Part shown: positions 25,395-36,954 of the stretch, one piece after another
How positions within the stretch are numbered: position 1 is the stretch's first letter
Layout: each line of letters starts with the position of its first letter
NCBI RefSeq assembly: GCF_900102005.1
Contig: NZ_LT627736.1
Span: forward strand, 1,984,001-2,048,000
Direction: 5' to 3'
DNA: 64,000 nt
DNA from: Microbacterium sp. LKL04
GTDB lineage: Bacteria > Actinomycetota > Actinomycetes > Actinomycetales > Microbacteriaceae
Program-made: the position numbers and the translations under genes
Notes under the pieces: generated by a model
What the model was told of the DNA's origin: nothing
Seen by the model: only the letters and a program-made list of their open reading frames with translations
Database searches by the model: none

Positions 25395-25987
25395 CAGGCG
25401 GTGATGCCGCGAGCCGCGAGAGCCACGGTGATCCGCTCGGTGATCTCGTCGAGCGAGCCGAAGCCGTCGACCTCGTCGACGATGCCGCGTTCGCGGTAGA
25501 CGTCGAGGATCGGCGCGGTCTCCGACTCGTAGATCGACAGACGCTTCGCGATCGATTCCTCGTTGTCGTCGGCGCGGCCCTGTTCGGCAGCGCGCCGCGA
25601 GAGGCGGGCGATCGATTCGTCACGCGGGACGGAGAGCTCGATGACCGCAGTGAGCGGCTCGCTGCGTCCGTCGAGGAACGCGTCGAGGTCGCCCACCTGG
25701 CCGAGGTTGCGCGGGTAACCGTCGAGCAGGAAGCCGTGCGCGGCATCCTCCTGCGACAGCCGGTCGCGGACGATCTCGCTGGTCAGGTCGTCGGGGACGA
25801 GGTCGCCGGCGTCGATGAGCGCCTTTACCTTGAGCCCCAGCTCGGTGCCGTCCTTCACGTTCGCGCGGAAGACGTCTCCGGTGGAGATGGTCGGGATGCC
25901 GAGATGGTCGGCGATCCGAGCCCCCTGCGTCCCCTTGCCCGAACCTTGCGGGCCGATGATCAGGAGGCGGGCGGGGGTCTGCGTCAT
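25394..25987 (-). CDS. adk: Adenylate kinase
   Basis: 197 aa from ATG 25987 (MTQTPARLLIIGPQGSGKGT); the frame is open far upstream only as a shadow of secY. P-loop GPQGSGKGTQG, the NMP-binding segment STGDVFRANV and LDGYPRN are present. The short LID of the actinobacterial form is seen (RRAAEQGRADDNEE). Interconverts AMP+ATP with 2 ADP. The start overlaps the secY stop by four bases (ATGA). Confidence 0.97.
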   Translation of the reverse strand: MTQTPARLLIIGPQGSGKGTQGARIADHLGIPTISTGDVFRANVKDGTELGLKVKALIDAGDLVPDDLTSEIVRDRLSQEDAAHGFLLDGYPRNLGQVGDLDAFLDGRSEPLTAVIELSVPRDESIARLSRRAAEQGRADDNEESIAKRLSIYESETAPILDVYRERGIVDEVDGFGSLDEITERITVALAARGITA

Positions 25988-27309
25988 CGGAGGAGTCCTT
26001 CGTAGTGGCGCTGCTGGAGCTGGGCGTCGATCTGCTTCACGGTCTCGAGACCCACACCGACGATGATCAGGATCGAGGCGCCGCCGAACGGGAAGTTCTG
26101 GTTGGCGCCGACCGTCGCGAGGGCGAGGAGCGGAAGCAGGGCGATGAGGCCCAGGTAGATGGAGCCCGGCAGGGTGATGCGGGTGAGCACGTAGTCGAGG
26201 TACTCGGCGGTCGGACGACCCGCACGGATGCCGGGGATGAAGCCGCCGTACTTCTTCATGTTGTCGGCGACTTCGACCGGGTTGAACGTGATCGCGACGT
26301 AGAAGTAGGTGAACCCGATGATGAGCAGGAAGTACACCGCCATGTACAGCGGGTGGTCGCCGTTCACGAAGTTGGCCTGGATCCACGAGACCCAGCCGGG
26401 AACGCTGCCGTCGGCCGCGGGGTTCGCGTTGAACTGCGCGATGAGAGCCGGGATGTACAGGAGCGACGACGCGAAGATGACGGGCACGACACCGGCCATG
26501 TTCACCTTGATCGGGATGTAGGTGTTGCTGCCGCCGAGCGTGCGCCGGCCGACCATCCGCTTGGCGTACTGGACCGGGACACGGCGCTGCGACTGCTCGA
26601 CGAAGACGACGAGCGCGACGGTCGCGATGCCGACGGCGAGGACGAGGAGGAAGATCTCGAAGCTGCGGGCGACGGCGATGCTCCACAGGGCGGAGGGGAA
26701 CGTCGCGGCGATCGAGGTGAAGATCAGGAGCGACATGCCGTTGCCGATGCCGCGCTCGGTGACGAGCTCGGCCATCCACATGATGAGGCCGGTACCGGCG
26801 GTCAGCGTGACGATCATGAGCAGCTGCGCCCACCACGCCTCATCGGTGAGGAGCTGCTGGCACTCGGGGACGCCCGTGATACCGAACAGCTGACCCGACC
26901 GGGCCACCGTGACGAGCGTGGTCGACTGCAGCAGCGCCAGGGCGATCGTCAGGTAGCGGGTGTACTGGGTGAGCTTGGCCTGGCCGGCCTGGCCCTCCTT
27001 GTACAGCGTCTCGAAGTGAGGGATCACGACGCGCAGGAGCTGGACGATGATCGTGCCCGTGATGTACGGCATGACGCCGAGGGCGAAGATCGACAGCTGC
27101 AACAGCGCGCCACCCGAGAACAGGTTGACGAGCGAGAGGAGCCCCTCGGTGGACCCGGACTGGTCCAGGCAGGTCTTCACGTTCGGGAAGTCGACGAACG
27201 GAGCCGGAATGTGCGCACCGAATCGGTAGATGGCGATGATGCCGAGCGTGAAGCCGATCTTCCGACGCAGATCCGGAGTGCGGAAGACCCGCGCAATAGC
27301 GCTGAACAA
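25984..27309 (-). CDS. secY: Preprotein translocase subunit SecY
   Basis: 441 aa from a TTG start with GGAGG upstream. Ten transmembrane helices; plug region, LGVMPYITGTIIVQLL, KEGQAGQAKLTQYTRYLT and IPGIRAGRPTAEYL are characteristic. Forms the protein-conducting channel with SecE and SecG. It is separated from rplO by a 100-bp gap with a very strong hairpin, so secY-adk-map probably has its own expression level. Confidence 0.98.
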   Translation of the reverse strand: MFSAIARVFRTPDLRRKIGFTLGIIAIYRFGAHIPAPFVDFPNVKTCLDQSGSTEGLLSLVNLFSGGALLQLSIFALGVMPYITGTIIVQLLRVVIPHFETLYKEGQAGQAKLTQYTRYLTIALALLQSTTLVTVARSGQLFGITGVPECQQLLTDEAWWAQLLMIVTLTAGTGLIMWMAELVTERGIGNGMSLLIFTSIAATFPSALWSIAVARSFEIFLLVLAVGIATVALVVFVEQSQRRVPVQYAKRMVGRRTLGGSNTYIPIKVNMAGVVPVIFASSLLYIPALIAQFNANPAADGSVPGWVSWIQANFVNGDHPLYMAVYFLLIIGFTYFYVAITFNPVEVADNMKKYGGFIPGIRAGRPTAEYLDYVLTRITLPGSIYLGLIALLPLLALATVGANQNFPFGGASILIIVGVGLETVKQIDAQLQQRHYEGLLR

Positions 27310-27371
27310 AGGGATTTCCTCCAGTGGGATGCCGGGCGCGTCGGGGCGCGCCGCATTCCAACATACGGCAA

Positions 27372-27401
27372 CAGGGGCCGGAGGTTACCCTCCGGCCCCT
27401 G
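27372..27401 (-). terminator. Strong hairpin between rplO and secY
   Basis: Perfect 13-bp stem CAGGGGCCGGAGG (27372-27384) with 27389-27401. The loop is GUAA on the transcribed strand, a stable GNRA tetraloop. It begins about 9 bp after the rplO stop. Confidence 0.75.
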
Positions 27402-27409
27402 GCACGTGA

Positions 27410-27970
27410 TTACTTGATCGAACCGCCAGCGGCGACGATCTTCTGCTCGGCCGATCCCGAGACCTTGTCGACGGAGACCGTCAGCGCGACCGAGATGTCG
27501 CCGGTGCCGAGCACCTTGACCTTCTCGTTCTTGCGGACGGCGCCCTTGGCGACCAGATCCGTGATGGTGACGTCGCCACCATTGGGGTACAGCTCCGCGA
27601 GCTTGTCGAGGTTGACCACCTGGTACTCGACGCGGAACGGGTTCTTGAACCCGCGCAGCTTCGGCGTACGCATGTGGAGGGGCATCTGCCCACCCTCGAA
27701 GCCCACCTTGACCTGGTACCGAGCCTTCGTGCCCTTGGTACCGCGGCCCGACGTCTTACCCTTCGATCCCTCACCGCGACCCACACGGGTCTTCGCGACG
27801 TTGGATCCGGGGACCGGACGCAGGTGGTGGACCTTCAGCACGCCGGGGCGTGCCGCATCCTTCTTCGGGGCAGCCTTGTCGGCGGCGGGCTTGGCCGCAG
27901 CCTTCCGGGTTGCCGGCTTCTTGGCCTTGGGCACGACGGTCTCGACCGTCTCGTCCTTGTTCTCAGCCAT
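27410..27970 (-). CDS. rplO: 50S ribosomal protein L15 with N-terminal extension
   Basis: 186 aa. The conserved part starts near residue 44 ([20 protein letters not shown]) and contains [17 protein letters not shown] and [19 protein letters not shown]. The first 43 residues are a Lys/Ala/Pro-rich extension not in the usual 145-150 aa protein. The ATG overlaps the rpmD stop by one base. Confidence 0.96.
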   Translation of the reverse strand: MAENKDETVETVVPKAKKPATRKAAAKPAADKAAPKKDAARPGVLKVHHLRPVPGSNVAKTRVGRGEGSKGKTSGRGTKGTKARYQVKVGFEGGQMPLHMRTPKLRGFKNPFRVEYQVVNLDKLAELYPNGGDVTITDLVAKGAVRKNEKVKVLGTGDISVALTVSVDKVSGSAEQKIVAAGGSIK

Positions 27971-28155
27971 CAGTCGATCTCCTCAACCTTCACGAGGTGC
28001 GCGACGGTCTTGATGTAGCCGCGCGTCTGCGCGTCATCCGGACGAACGACGGAGTCGTTGATCCGCTTCAGACCGAGCGAACGCAGCGTGTCACGCTGGT
28101 TCTGCTTCTCACTCACCTTGGACTTGACCTGGGTCACCTTCAGACGAGCAGCCAT
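27970..28155 (-). CDS. rpmD: 50S ribosomal protein L30
   Basis: 61 aa from ATG 28155; an adjacent ATG at 28158 adds one Met. [20 protein letters not shown] and [17 protein letters not shown] are diagnostic. Coupled to rpsE by stop/start overlap. Confidence 0.96.
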   Translation of the reverse strand: MAARLKVTQVKSKVSEKQNQRDTLRSLGLKRINDSVVRPDDAQTRGYIKTVAHLVKVEEID

Positions 28156-28841
28156 CATGCACCCACCTTTGCAGCCTTCGTTGCCTCAGCCTCGGCACGG
28201 ACCAGACGCGCGGGCGCGACCTGGTCGAAGTCGAGACCACGACGAGCGGCGACGGCGCGCGGCTCCTCGAGGGCCTTCAGCGCCGCGACGGTCGCGTGCA
28301 CGATGTTGATCGTGTTCGACGAACCGAGCGACTTCGAGAGCACGTCGTGGATGCCGGCGCACTCGAGGACGGCGCGGACCGGGCCACCGGCGATGACACC
28401 GGTACCGGCAGCAGCCGGACGCAGCAGCACGACACCGGCAGCAGCCTCACCCTGCACGGGGTGCGGGATGCTCGAGCCGACGCGGGGCACGCGGAAGAAG
28501 TTGCGCTTGGCCTCTTCGACACCCTTGGAGATGGCGAGGGGGACCTCACGCGCCTTGCCGTAGCCGACGCCCACGAGGCCGTTGCCGTCGCCGACGACGA
28601 CGAGCGCCGTGAAGCTGAAGCGACGACCACCCTTGACGACCTTCGACACGCGGTTGATCGTGACGACGCGCTCCAGGAACTGGTTGTCGCCGCGGTCGCG
28701 CGAGTTGCGGTCGCGGGTCTGGCTGCGCTCGCGGCCACCGCGGCGCGGCTCGCGCTCACGCTCGGCGGGCGCCTCGGCCGTAGCCGCAGCCGCAGCGGGC
28801 TGCTCGGTCGCGGTCACTTCGTTCTCCTTGTTCTCGGTCAC
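28155..28841 (-). CDS. rpsE: 30S ribosomal protein S5 with N-terminal extension
   Basis: 228 aa from GTG 28841, overlapping the rplR stop by four bases (GTGA). The first 50 residues are Glu/Ala/Arg-rich; the S5 core follows ([47 protein letters not shown]). S5 helps decoding accuracy and mRNA unwinding. Confidence 0.97.
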   Translation of the reverse strand: MTENKENEVTATEQPAAAAATAEAPAEREREPRRGGRERSQTRDRNSRDRGDNQFLERVVTINRVSKVVKGGRRFSFTALVVVGDGNGLVGVGYGKAREVPLAISKGVEEAKRNFFRVPRVGSSIPHPVQGEAAAGVVLLRPAAAGTGVIAGGPVRAVLECAGIHDVLSKSLGSSNTINIVHATVAALKALEEPRAVAARRGLDFDQVAPARLVRAEAEATKAAKVGA

Positions 28842-29197
28842 AGGTTCAGACCTCCTTCGCGAGCGCCATCGGCGATCGCAGCGACGCGGCCCGCGTAGCG
28901 GTTGCCGCCGCGGTCGAACACGACCGTCTCGATGCCGGCCGCCTTGGCACGCTCAGCGACGAGCTCGCCGACCTTGCGGGCCTTGGCGGTCTTGTCACCC
29001 TCGAACGTGCGCAGGCCCGACTCGAGGGTCGAGGCGGAAGCCAGCGTGGTGCCCTTGCTGTCGTCGACGAGCTGAACGAAGACGTGGCGGGCGGAGCGGG
29101 TCACAACGAGACGCGGACGCACCTCGGTGCCCACGATCTTCTTGCGAAGACGGGCGTGACGACGCGAACGTGCGTCGGACTTCGACTTGAGAGCCAT
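28838..29197 (-). CDS. rplR: 50S ribosomal protein L18
   Basis: 119 aa. [20 protein letters not shown], and the end [20 protein letters not shown], bind 5S rRNA. The start lies 2 bp after the rplF stop. Confidence 0.97.
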   Translation of the reverse strand: MALKSKSDARSRRHARLRKKIVGTEVRPRLVVTRSARHVFVQLVDDSKGTTLASASTLESGLRTFEGDKTAKARKVGELVAERAKAAGIETVVFDRGGNRYAGRVAAIADGAREGGLNL

Positions 29198-29199
29198 GG

Positions 29200-29736
29200 T
29201 TACTTACCACTCTTTCCGGCCTTGCGGCGAACGACCTCGCCCGCGTACCGCACACCCTTGCCCTTGTACGGCTCGGGCTTGCGGATCTTGCGGATGTTGG
29301 CAGCTGCCTCGCCGACGGCCTGCTTCGAGATACCGGCGACGGTCACCTTGTTGTTGCCCTCGACGGTGAGCGTGATGCCCGCGGGAGCCTCGACCAGAAC
29401 GGGGTGCGAGAAGCCGAGAGCGAACTCGACCGCCGTGCCCTTCTGAGCGACGCGGTAACCGGTGCCGACGACCTCGAGGCCCTTGGTGTAGCCCTGGGTC
29501 ACGCCGATGATGTTGTTGTTGATGAGGGTGCGGGTGAGCCCGTGGAGAGCGCGCGACTCGCGCTCGTCGTCGGGGCGCGAGACCAGAACCTGGTTCTCCT
29601 CGACCTTGACCTCGATGGGCTGTGCAACGGTGAGGTTCAGCTCACCCTTGGGGCCCTTGACGGCGACGTCCTGACCGGAGACCGAAACGGTCACGCCGGC
29701 GGGGATGTCGATGGGAAGACGTCCAATACGCGACAT
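29200..29736 (-). CDS. rplF: 50S ribosomal protein L6
   Basis: 178 aa. [37 protein letters not shown] and [14 protein letters not shown] are diagnostic. The start lies 6 bp after the rpsH stop. Confidence 0.98.
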   Translation of the reverse strand: MSRIGRLPIDIPAGVTVSVSGQDVAVKGPKGELNLTVAQPIEVKVEENQVLVSRPDDERESRALHGLTRTLINNNIIGVTQGYTKGLEVVGTGYRVAQKGTAVEFALGFSHPVLVEAPAGITLTVEGNNKVTVAGISKQAVGEAAANIRKIRKPEPYKGKGVRYAGEVVRRKAGKSGK

Positions 29737-29742
29737 GTCAGA

Positions 29743-30141
29743 TCACCACACGTAGGCGAGGACTTCCCCGCCGACGCCCTTCTGCTCGGCCTGGCGGTCC
29801 GTGAGGAGGCCAGAGGAGGTGGACAGGATCGCGACACCGAGGCCACCGAGGACCTTGGGAAGCTCGTTCGACTTCGCGTACACGCGGAGGCCGGGCTTCG
29901 AGACGCGCTTGATTCCGGCGATCGACCGCTCGCGGTTCGGGCCGTACTTGAGGGTGAGGGTGAGGGTCTGGCCGACACGAGCGTCGGAGACCTCCCAGCC
30001 GGAGATGTAGCCCTCCTGCTGGAGGATCTCGGCGATGTGCGTCTTGAGCTTCGAGCTCGGCAGCGCGACGGAGTCGTGGTGCGCGGAGTTCGCGTTGCGC
30101 AGACGGGTCAGCATGTCTGCGACCGGGTCTGTCATCGTCAT
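29743..30141 (-). CDS. rpsH: 30S ribosomal protein S8
   Basis: 132 aa. [20 protein letters not shown], and an end region [20 protein letters not shown], identify S8. The alternative internal Met at residue 3 fits the family start equally well. A 134-bp gap with a hairpin replaces the rpsN gene normally found upstream. Confidence 0.98.
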   Translation of the reverse strand: MTMTDPVADMLTRLRNANSAHHDSVALPSSKLKTHIAEILQQEGYISGWEVSDARVGQTLTLTLKYGPNRERSIAGIKRVSKPGLRVYAKSNELPKVLGGLGVAILSTSSGLLTDRQAEQKGVGGEVLAYVW

Positions 30142-30225
30142 AAGTGTGTTCCTTTAGTCATGAGGTTTCGACTGCCGTTACACGACAGGCGACCTTCTAT
30201 GAATGAGCGATATTCAGTTGTGCAG

Positions 30226-30261
30226 TCGTTCGGCCCCGGAGCACGCCCCGAGGCCGAACGA
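30226..30261 (-). terminator. Hairpin in rplE-rpsH gap
   Basis: TCGTTCGGCC (30226-30235) pairs with GGCCGAACGA (30252-30261), 16-nt loop, starting 15 bp after the rplE stop. It occupies the position of the missing rpsN. Attenuator or RNA-processing site; not provable by eye. Confidence 0.5.
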
Positions 30262-30275
30262 TCGATCTTATCGGA

Positions 30276-30866
30276 TCACGCCTGAGCGTCGGCCGACTTG
30301 AACGGGAAGCCGAGGTGCTTCAGAAGCGCCCGGCCCTCGTCATCCGTCTTGGCCGTCGTCACGATCGTGATGTCGAAACCGCGGACGCGGTCGATCTTGT
30401 CCTGGTTGATCTCGTGGAACACGGACTGCTCCTGGAGACCGAAGGTGTAGTTGCCGTTGCCGTCGAACTGCGCAGCCGACAGTCCGCGGAAGTCGCGGAT
30501 GCGGGGCAGCGCCAGGTTGACGAGGCGGTCGACGAACTCCCACGCGCGGTCACCGCGGAGGGTGACGTGGGCACCGATCGGCTGGCCCTCGCGCAGCTTG
30601 AACTGCGCGATGGACTTGCGGGCCTTGGTGACGACCGGCTTCTGGCCGGTGATCTTGGTGAGGTCGTCGACCGCACCATCGATCACCTTGCTGTCGCGCG
30701 CAGCCTCACCGACACCGGTGTTGACGACGACCTTGACGAGACCGGGGATCTGCATGACGTTCGCGTAGCCGAACTCTTCCTGCAGAGCCTTCTTGATCTC
30801 GCTCTGGTACTTCTGCTTCAGGCGGGGCTGGATCTTGCCAGCCGCCGCGGCAGTTGCGTTGCTCAT
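30276..30866 (-). CDS. rplE: 50S ribosomal protein L5
   Basis: 196 aa. [53 protein letters not shown] and RDFRGLS are typical. Binds 5S rRNA. The start lies 2 bp after the rplX stop. Confidence 0.98.
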   Translation of the reverse strand: MSNATAAAAGKIQPRLKQKYQSEIKKALQEEFGYANVMQIPGLVKVVVNTGVGEAARDSKVIDGAVDDLTKITGQKPVVTKARKSIAQFKLREGQPIGAHVTLRGDRAWEFVDRLVNLALPRIRDFRGLSAAQFDGNGNYTFGLQEQSVFHEINQDKIDRVRGFDITIVTTAKTDDEGRALLKHLGFPFKSADAQA

Positions 30867-30868
30867 GT

Positions 30869-31228
30869 TCAGAGGTCCTTGCCGCTCTTCTTGGCGTAGC
30901 GGACGCGGACGGTGCGCTTGACGCCGTCCTTGGTCTGCTCCTCGACGCGGTGGCCGACACGGGTCGGCTTCTTGGTCGACGGGTCGACCAGCGCCACGTT
31001 GGAGATGTGGATCGGGGCTTCCATCGTCTCGATGCCGCCCGTCTTGGTGCCGCGCTGCGACTGGCCGACACGGCTGTGCTTGGTGACGTAGTTCACGCCC
31101 TGCACGACCACGCGGTTCTGCTCGACGAGGACCTCGAGGACCTCGCCCTGCTTGCCGCGGTCGCCGCCCTTGTCCTGCTTGCGGCCGCTGATGACCTGAA
31201 CCAGGTCACCCTTCTTGATGTGCGCCAT
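30869..31228 (-). CDS. rplX: 50S ribosomal protein L24
   Basis: 119 aa. KOW motif near the N-terminus ([19 protein letters not shown]) and [12 protein letters not shown]. Starts 2 bp after rplN. Confidence 0.97.
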   Translation of the reverse strand: MAHIKKGDLVQVISGRKQDKGGDRGKQGEVLEVLVEQNRVVVQGVNYVTKHSRVGQSQRGTKTGGIETMEAPIHISNVALVDPSTKKPTRVGHRVEEQTKDGVKRTVRVRYAKKSGKDL

Positions 31229-31230
31229 GA

Positions 31231-31599
31231 TCAGATGACCTCCGGTGCCAGCGAGACGATCTTCATGAACTTCTTGTCGCGAAGCTCACGGCCGACCGGG
31301 CCGAAGATACGGGTGCCGCGGGGCTCCCCGTCGTTCTTCAGGATGACGGCGGCGTTCTCGTCGAACTTGATGTACGAACCGTCGGGACGACGGGTCGACT
31401 TGACGGTGCGGACGACGACGGCCTTGACCACGTCGCCCTTCTTGACGTTGCCGCCCGGGATCGCGTCCTTGACGGTCGCCACGATGACATCGCCCACGCC
31501 GGCGTAACGGCGGTTCGAGCCACCGAGCACGCGGATCGTGAGGAGTTCCTTGGCGCCGGTGTTGTCGGCGACCTTGAGGCGGGACTCGTTCTGGATCAT
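31231..31599 (-). CDS. rplN: 50S ribosomal protein L14
   Basis: 122 aa. [33 protein letters not shown] and [12 protein letters not shown] are diagnostic. Confidence 0.98.
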   Translation of the reverse strand: MIQNESRLKVADNTGAKELLTIRVLGGSNRRYAGVGDVIVATVKDAIPGGNVKKGDVVKAVVVRTVKSTRRPDGSYIKFDENAAVILKNDGEPRGTRIFGPVGRELRDKKFMKIVSLAPEVI

Positions 31600-31602
31600 G
31601 GG

Positions 31603-31932
31603 TTACTTCGCCTTCTCGAGAATCTCGACCAGGCGCCAGCGCTTCGTGGCGCTGAGCGGACGGGTCTCGTTGATGAGGACGAGGTCGCCGATGCCCGCGG
31701 AGTTCTGCTCGTCGTGAGCCTTCACCTTGGACGTGCGGCGGATGACCTTGCCGTAGAGGGGGTGCTTCACGCGGTCCTCGACCTCGACGACGATCGTCTT
31801 GTCCATCTTGTCGCTGACGACGTAGCCACGGCGGGACTTGCGGTACCCACGGGCGTTGACGTCGCGGACGTCGTGCTCGGACGACTCGTGACCAGCGGCC
31901 ACGGTCGCCTCGGCGGCATCCTTCTTAGCCAT
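31603..31932 (-). CDS. rpsQ: 30S ribosomal protein S17
   Basis: 109 aa from ATG 31932; a GTG at 31935 adds one residue. The core starts near residue 35 ([20 protein letters not shown]) after an extension rich in Ala/Glu/Asp, and ends [17 protein letters not shown]. Coupled to rpmC by stop/start overlap. Confidence 0.97.
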   Translation of the reverse strand: MAKKDAAEATVAAGHESSEHDVRDVNARGYRKSRRGYVVSDKMDKTIVVEVEDRVKHPLYGKVIRRTSKVKAHDEQNSAGIGDLVLINETRPLSATKRWRLVEILEKAK

Positions 31933-32246
31933 CACTCGGCCTCTTCCTTCGCGGCCTCAGCGGACTCGTCCGCCTTCTTGGCCTTGCTCTTCTTCGCCTT
32001 GGTGGCCGTCTCGACCGGGGCGGGGGTGGCACGGATGCCGAGCTCCCGCTCGCGGATGACGGTGTAGAGCCGCGCGATGTCGCGCTTGACCGCACGGATG
32101 CGGCCGTGGCTCTCCAGCTGGCCGGTGGCCGACTGGAAGCGCAGGTTGAACAGCTCTTCCTTGGCCTTGCGCAGCTCCTCCACGAGGCGCTGGTCTTCGA
32201 ACGTGTCCAGCTCGCTCGGGGCGAGCGTCTTGGTGCCGACAGCCAT
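31932..32246 (-). CDS. rpmC: 50S ribosomal protein L29 with C-terminal extension
   Basis: 104 aa. Core [20 protein letters not shown] and the following helix match L29 (usually 60-75 aa). The last 30 residues are a Lys/Ala/Glu tail. The start overlaps the rplP stop by one base. Confidence 0.96.
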   Translation of the reverse strand: MAVGTKTLAPSELDTFEDQRLVEELRKAKEELFNLRFQSATGQLESHGRIRAVKRDIARLYTVIRERELGIRATPAPVETATKAKKSKAKKADESAEAAKEEAE

Positions 32247-32665
32247 TACGCGTCGCCCTCCTCGCGCTTGATGATGCGTGCCTTGAGCGGCAGCTTGTGG
32301 ATGGCACGGGTCAGGGCCTCACGAGCGAGTTCCTCGTTGACGCCCGCGACCTCGAAGAGGACGCGACCCGGCTTGACGTTGGCGACCCACCACTCCGGCG
32401 AACCCTTACCGGAACCCATGCGGGTTTCGGCCGGCTTCTTCGTGAGCGGACGGTCGGGGTAGATGTTGATCCACACCTTTCCACCACGCTTGATGTGACG
32501 CGTCATGGCGATACGAGCGGACTCGATCTGACGGTTCGTCACGTAAGCGGGGGTCAGCGCCTGGATGCCGAACTCACCGAAGCTGACCGTCGTGCCGCCG
32601 GTGGCGGCGCCGTCGCGCTTCGGGTGGTGCTGCTTGCGGTACTTGACCTTGCGGGGAATAAGCAT
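32246..32665 (-). CDS. rplP: 50S ribosomal protein L16
   Basis: 139 aa. [39 protein letters not shown] and the following GSPEWW segment are diagnostic. The start overlaps the rpsC stop by one base. Confidence 0.98.
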   Translation of the reverse strand: MLIPRKVKYRKQHHPKRDGAATGGTTVSFGEFGIQALTPAYVTNRQIESARIAMTRHIKRGGKVWINIYPDRPLTKKPAETRMGSGKGSPEWWVANVKPGRVLFEVAGVNEELAREALTRAIHKLPLKARIIKREEGDA

Positions 32666-33420
32666 CAGGCTGACGCTCCTTCTGCGACAGGGGCCTCGTT
32701 GCGCGGGCCACGGCGGCGGTCGCCACCACGGTCGTCACGACGGGACTTCGGTGCGTTGGCCTGCTCGCGAGCGAGCTCCTTGTTGGTGAGGTCGCCCTTG
32801 TAGATCCAGACCTTCACGCCGATGCGGCCGAAGGTGGTCTTGGCCTCGTAGAAGCCGTAGTCGATGTTCGCGCGGAGCGTGTGCAGGGGCACACGGCCTT
32901 CGCGGTAGAACTCCGACCGGCTCATCTCAGCGCCGCCGAGACGGCCGGAGACCTGGATGCGGACACCCTTGGCGCCGGCGCGCTGCGCGCCCTGCAGACC
33001 CTTGCGCATCGCGCGGCGGAAAGCCACACGAGCGGAGAGCTGCTCGGCGATGCCCTGGGCGACCAGCTGAGCGTCGGCCTCGGGGTTCTTGACCTCGAGG
33101 ATGTTCAGCTGGATCTGCTTGCCGGTGAGCTTCTCGAGGTCGGCGCGGATGCGCTCGGCCTCGGCGCCGCGGCGGCCGATCACGATGCCCGGACGGGCGG
33201 TGTGGATGTCGACGCGGACGCGGTCACGCGTGCGCTCGATCTCGATGTTGCTCACGCCGGCACGGTCGAGCGACGTCGTCAGGAGACGACGGATCTTGAC
33301 GTCCTCGGCCACGTAGTCGGCGTAACGCTGTCCCGGCTTGGTGGAGTCGGAGAACCAACGCGACACGTGGTCGGTGGTGATGCCGAGGCGGAAGCCGTAC
33401 GGGTTGACCTTCTGTCCCAT
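32665..33420 (-). CDS. rpsC: 30S ribosomal protein S3
   Basis: 251 aa. [20 protein letters not shown], a KH domain ([20 protein letters not shown]) and [18 protein letters not shown] charged, disordered C-terminal tail of about 35 residues follows. The start overlaps the rplV stop by one base. Confidence 0.98.
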   Translation of the reverse strand: MGQKVNPYGFRLGITTDHVSRWFSDSTKPGQRYADYVAEDVKIRRLLTTSLDRAGVSNIEIERTRDRVRVDIHTARPGIVIGRRGAEAERIRADLEKLTGKQIQLNILEVKNPEADAQLVAQGIAEQLSARVAFRRAMRKGLQGAQRAGAKGVRIQVSGRLGGAEMSRSEFYREGRVPLHTLRANIDYGFYEAKTTFGRIGVKVWIYKGDLTNKELAREQANAPKSRRDDRGGDRRRGPRNEAPVAEGASA

Positions 33421-33815
33421 TACTTGCTCGCCTTCTTGGTGTCAGCCGCTGCAGTGTCCGCGACCTCGGGGGTCGAGAGCACCACGGTGATGTGGCTGGT
33501 GCGCTTCTTGATCTGGAACGCGCGACCCTGGGCGCGGGGCTGGAAACGCTTGAGCGTCGTGCCCTCGTCCACGTAGGCGTTCTTCACGTACAGATCCTGG
33601 TCGTCCAGGAACTCGTTGTCCTTGTCGGCCTTCACACGAGCATTCGCGACCGCGGAGGCCACGAGCTTGTAGATGGGCTCGCTGGCACCCTGGGGAGCGA
33701 ACTTCAGGATGGCGAGAGCCTCCTGAGCCTGCTTGCCCTTGATGAGCGCGACGACACGACGAGCCTTCTGAGGGGTCACGCGGATGTGCTTCACGCGTGC
33801 GATGGATTCCACCAT
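33420..33815 (-). CDS. rplV: 50S ribosomal protein L22
   Basis: 131 aa from ATG 33815 ([19 protein letters not shown]); an upstream in-frame start adds 12 unconserved residues. The end of the beta-hairpin that lines the exit tunnel is seen in [20 protein letters not shown]. Confidence 0.97.
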   Translation of the reverse strand: MVESIARVKHIRVTPQKARRVVALIKGKQAQEALAILKFAPQGASEPIYKLVASAVANARVKADKDNEFLDDQDLYVKNAYVDEGTTLKRFQPRAQGRAFQIKKRTSHITVVLSTPEVADTAAADTKKASK

Positions 33816-33855
33816 TACTACTCCTCCTCTTCCTCTCTCTGAGAGCGCCACCGCC

Positions 33856-34137
33856 TTAGCGGCGACGACCCTTCTTGTCGTCCTTCTCGTGGCCGCGGAA
33901 GGTGCGGGTGGGCGCGAACTCGCCCAGCTTGTGACCGACCATGGTCTCGGACACGAACACGGGGATGTGCTTGCGTCCGTCGTGCACGGCGATGGTGTGA
34001 CCCAGCATTGCCGGGATGATCATCGAACGGCGCGACCAGGTCTTGATGACGTTCTTGGTACCGGCTTCGTTCTGCGAGACGACCTTGCGAAGCAGGTGCT
34101 CGTCGACGAAGGGGCCCTTCTTAAGGCTGCGAGGCAT
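33856..34137 (-). CDS. rpsS: 30S ribosomal protein S19
   Basis: 93 aa. [39 protein letters not shown] and [17 protein letters not shown] are diagnostic. Confidence 0.98.
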   Translation of the reverse strand: MPRSLKKGPFVDEHLLRKVVSQNEAGTKNVIKTWSRRSMIIPAMLGHTIAVHDGRKHIPVFVSETMVGHKLGEFAPTRTFRGHEKDDKKGRRR

Positions 34138-34149
34138 CTTCCTCTACTC

Positions 34150-34989
<840 letters not shown>

Positions 34990-35013
34990 GTCTCTAGTCC
35001 TCTATCCCAGCTG

Positions 35014-35313
35014 TCAGCCGACGGCCGTGAAGATGTCGATGGTGCCCGACTTCAGGCTCACGATGGCGCGCTTGGTGTCCTTGCGCTTACCGGTGCCGAA
35101 ACGGGTGCGGCGGGACTTGCCCGGGCGGTTGAGCGTGTTCACCGACGCGACCTTGACGGAGAAGATCTTCTCGATGGCGAGCTTGATCTCGGTCTTGGTG
35201 GCGCGGGGGTCCACGAGGAACGTGTACTTGCCCTCGTCGATGAGCCCGTAGCTCTTCTCGGAGACGACCGGCTTCAGGATGATGTCGCGCGGGTCCTTGT
35301 TGACGGCGGTCAT
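35014..35313 (-). CDS. rplW: 50S ribosomal protein L23
   Basis: 99 aa. [20 protein letters not shown] and [20 protein letters not shown]. The exit-tunnel docking site for trigger factor and SRP. The start overlaps the rplD stop by four bases (ATGA). Confidence 0.97.
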   Translation of the reverse strand: MTAVNKDPRDIILKPVVSEKSYGLIDEGKYTFLVDPRATKTEIKLAIEKIFSVKVASVNTLNRPGKSRRTRFGTGKRKDTKRAIVSLKSGTIDIFTAVG

Positions 35314-35972
35314 GCCGAGACCTCCTCGGTGGCGCCGGCCTTCGCAGCGACGAACGCGTCGTAGGCGGCCTTGGTGAAGACGATGTCGTCGGAGACGAGC
35401 ACGTCGTAGGCGTTGAGCTGGTCGAACGTCAGAACGTGGACGTACGCGAGGTTGCGGACGCTCTTGACGGTCAGCTCGTCATCACGGGTGATGACGACCA
35501 TGACGTTCTTGGTCGGCGCGAGCTGGCCGAGGACCGCGACAGCGGCCTTCGTCGAGGGCGCACCTTCGATGCCGAACGAGTCGACAACGTGCAGACGTCC
35601 ACCGCGTGCCCGGTCGCTGAGCGCGCCCAGCAGGGCGGCAGCGACCATCTTCTTGGGGGTGCGCTGCGAGTAGTTGCGCGGCTTCGGTCCGTGGACGATG
35701 CCACCACCGGTCATGTGCGGCGCGCGGATCGAGCCCTGACGGGCGTTACCCGTGCCCTTCTGCTTGAAGGGCTTGCGGCCGGCACCCGAGACCTCACCGC
35801 GACGCTTGGTCGAGTGGGTTCCCTGGCGAGCCGCCGCGAGCTGCGCGACGACGACCTGGTGGATGAGGGGGATGTTCGTCTTGACGTCGAACAGTGCGGC
35901 GGGCAGCTCCACGGAGCCGGCCTTCTTGCCGTCTGCCTTCACGACGTCGAGCGCGAGAGTCGAGTCAGCCAT
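35310..35972 (-). CDS. rplD: 50S ribosomal protein L4
   Basis: 220 aa. [20 protein letters not shown] and [20 protein letters not shown] form the conserved loop. In E. coli L4 represses its own operon through the S10 leader; whether this happens with the long leader here is unknown. Starts 2 bp after rplC. Confidence 0.98.
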   Translation of the reverse strand: MADSTLALDVVKADGKKAGSVELPAALFDVKTNIPLIHQVVVAQLAAARQGTHSTKRRGEVSGAGRKPFKQKGTGNARQGSIRAPHMTGGGIVHGPKPRNYSQRTPKKMVAAALLGALSDRARGGRLHVVDSFGIEGAPSTKAAVAVLGQLAPTKNVMVVITRDDELTVKSVRNLAYVHVLTFDQLNAYDVLVSDDIVFTKAAYDAFVAAKAGATEEVSA

Positions 35973-35974
35973 GA

Positions 35975-36634
35975 TCAGGCACCCTTCACTGCGTTGCGGA
36001 CGTAGACGATGCGGCCACGAGCACCGGGGACGGCGCCCTTGACGAGCAGCAGACCCTTCTCGGCGTCGACGGCGTGCACCGTGAGGTTGAGGACGGTCAC
36101 GCGCTCGCCACCCATACGGCCGGCCATGCGCATTCCCTTGAAGACGCGGCTCGGGGTCGACGATGCGCCGATCGAGCCGGGCTTGCGGTGGTTGCGGTGC
36201 GCACCGTGCGAAGCCGAGACGCCCTTGAAGTTGTGACGCTTCATGACACCGGCGAAGCCCTTGCCCTTGCTGGTGCCGACGACGTCGACCAGCTGGCCGG
36301 CCTCGAAGGTGGCGTCGACGGTGAGCTCCTGACCGAGTGAGTAGTCAGCGGCATCCGCCGTGCGCACCTCGGTGAGGTGACGACGCGGGGTCACACCAGC
36401 AGCCTCGAAGTGAGCCGACTGGGGCTTGTTGACCTTGCGGGGGTCGATCTGGCCGTAAGCGATCTGAACGGCGTTGTAGCCGTCGCGCTCGGGCGTGCGC
36501 ACCTGGGTCACCACGTTGGGGGCGACTTCGATGACGGTGACGGGAACGACCTTGCCGTTCTCGTCCCAGACCTGGGTCATGCCGAGCTTGGTACCCAGCA
36601 GGCCCTTGGAAACCTTGGAGTTGATGTCAGCCAT
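35975..36634 (-). CDS. rplC: 50S ribosomal protein L3
   Basis: 219 aa. [39 protein letters not shown] and [20 protein letters not shown] are diagnostic. 11 bp after rpsJ. Confidence 0.98.
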   Translation of the reverse strand: MADINSKVSKGLLGTKLGMTQVWDENGKVVPVTVIEVAPNVVTQVRTPERDGYNAVQIAYGQIDPRKVNKPQSAHFEAAGVTPRRHLTEVRTADAADYSLGQELTVDATFEAGQLVDVVGTSKGKGFAGVMKRHNFKGVSASHGAHRNHRKPGSIGASSTPSRVFKGMRMAGRMGGERVTVLNLTVHAVDAEKGLLLVKGAVPGARGRIVYVRNAVKGA

Positions 36635-36645
36635 GATGATCGACC

Positions 36646-36954
36646 TCAGAGCTTGATCTCGATGTTGACGTCGGCCGGGAGGTCGAGACGCATCAGCGAG
36701 TCGACGGCCTTGGGCGTCGGGTCGATGATGTCGATGAGGCGCTTGTGGGTGCGCATCTCGAAGTGCTCGCGGCTGTCCTTGTACTTGTGCGGCGAACGGA
36801 TCACGGCGATCACGTTCTTCTCGGTCGGAAGGGGCACGGGGCCCACGACCGTCGCGCCCGCACGGGTCACGGTGTCGACGATTTTGCGTGCCGACGAGTC
36901 GATGACCTCGTGGTCATACGACTTCAGGCGAATGCGGATCTTCTGTCCCGCCAT
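36646..36954 (-). CDS. rpsJ: 30S ribosomal protein S10
   Basis: 102 aa. [39 protein letters not shown] and [14 protein letters not shown]. First gene of the S10 cluster; also NusE, a partner of NusB in antitermination. Confidence 0.98.
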   Translation of the reverse strand: MAGQKIRIRLKSYDHEVIDSSARKIVDTVTRAGATVVGPVPLPTEKNVIAVIRSPHKYKDSREHFEMRTHKRLIDIIDPTPKAVDSLMRLDLPADVNIEIKL

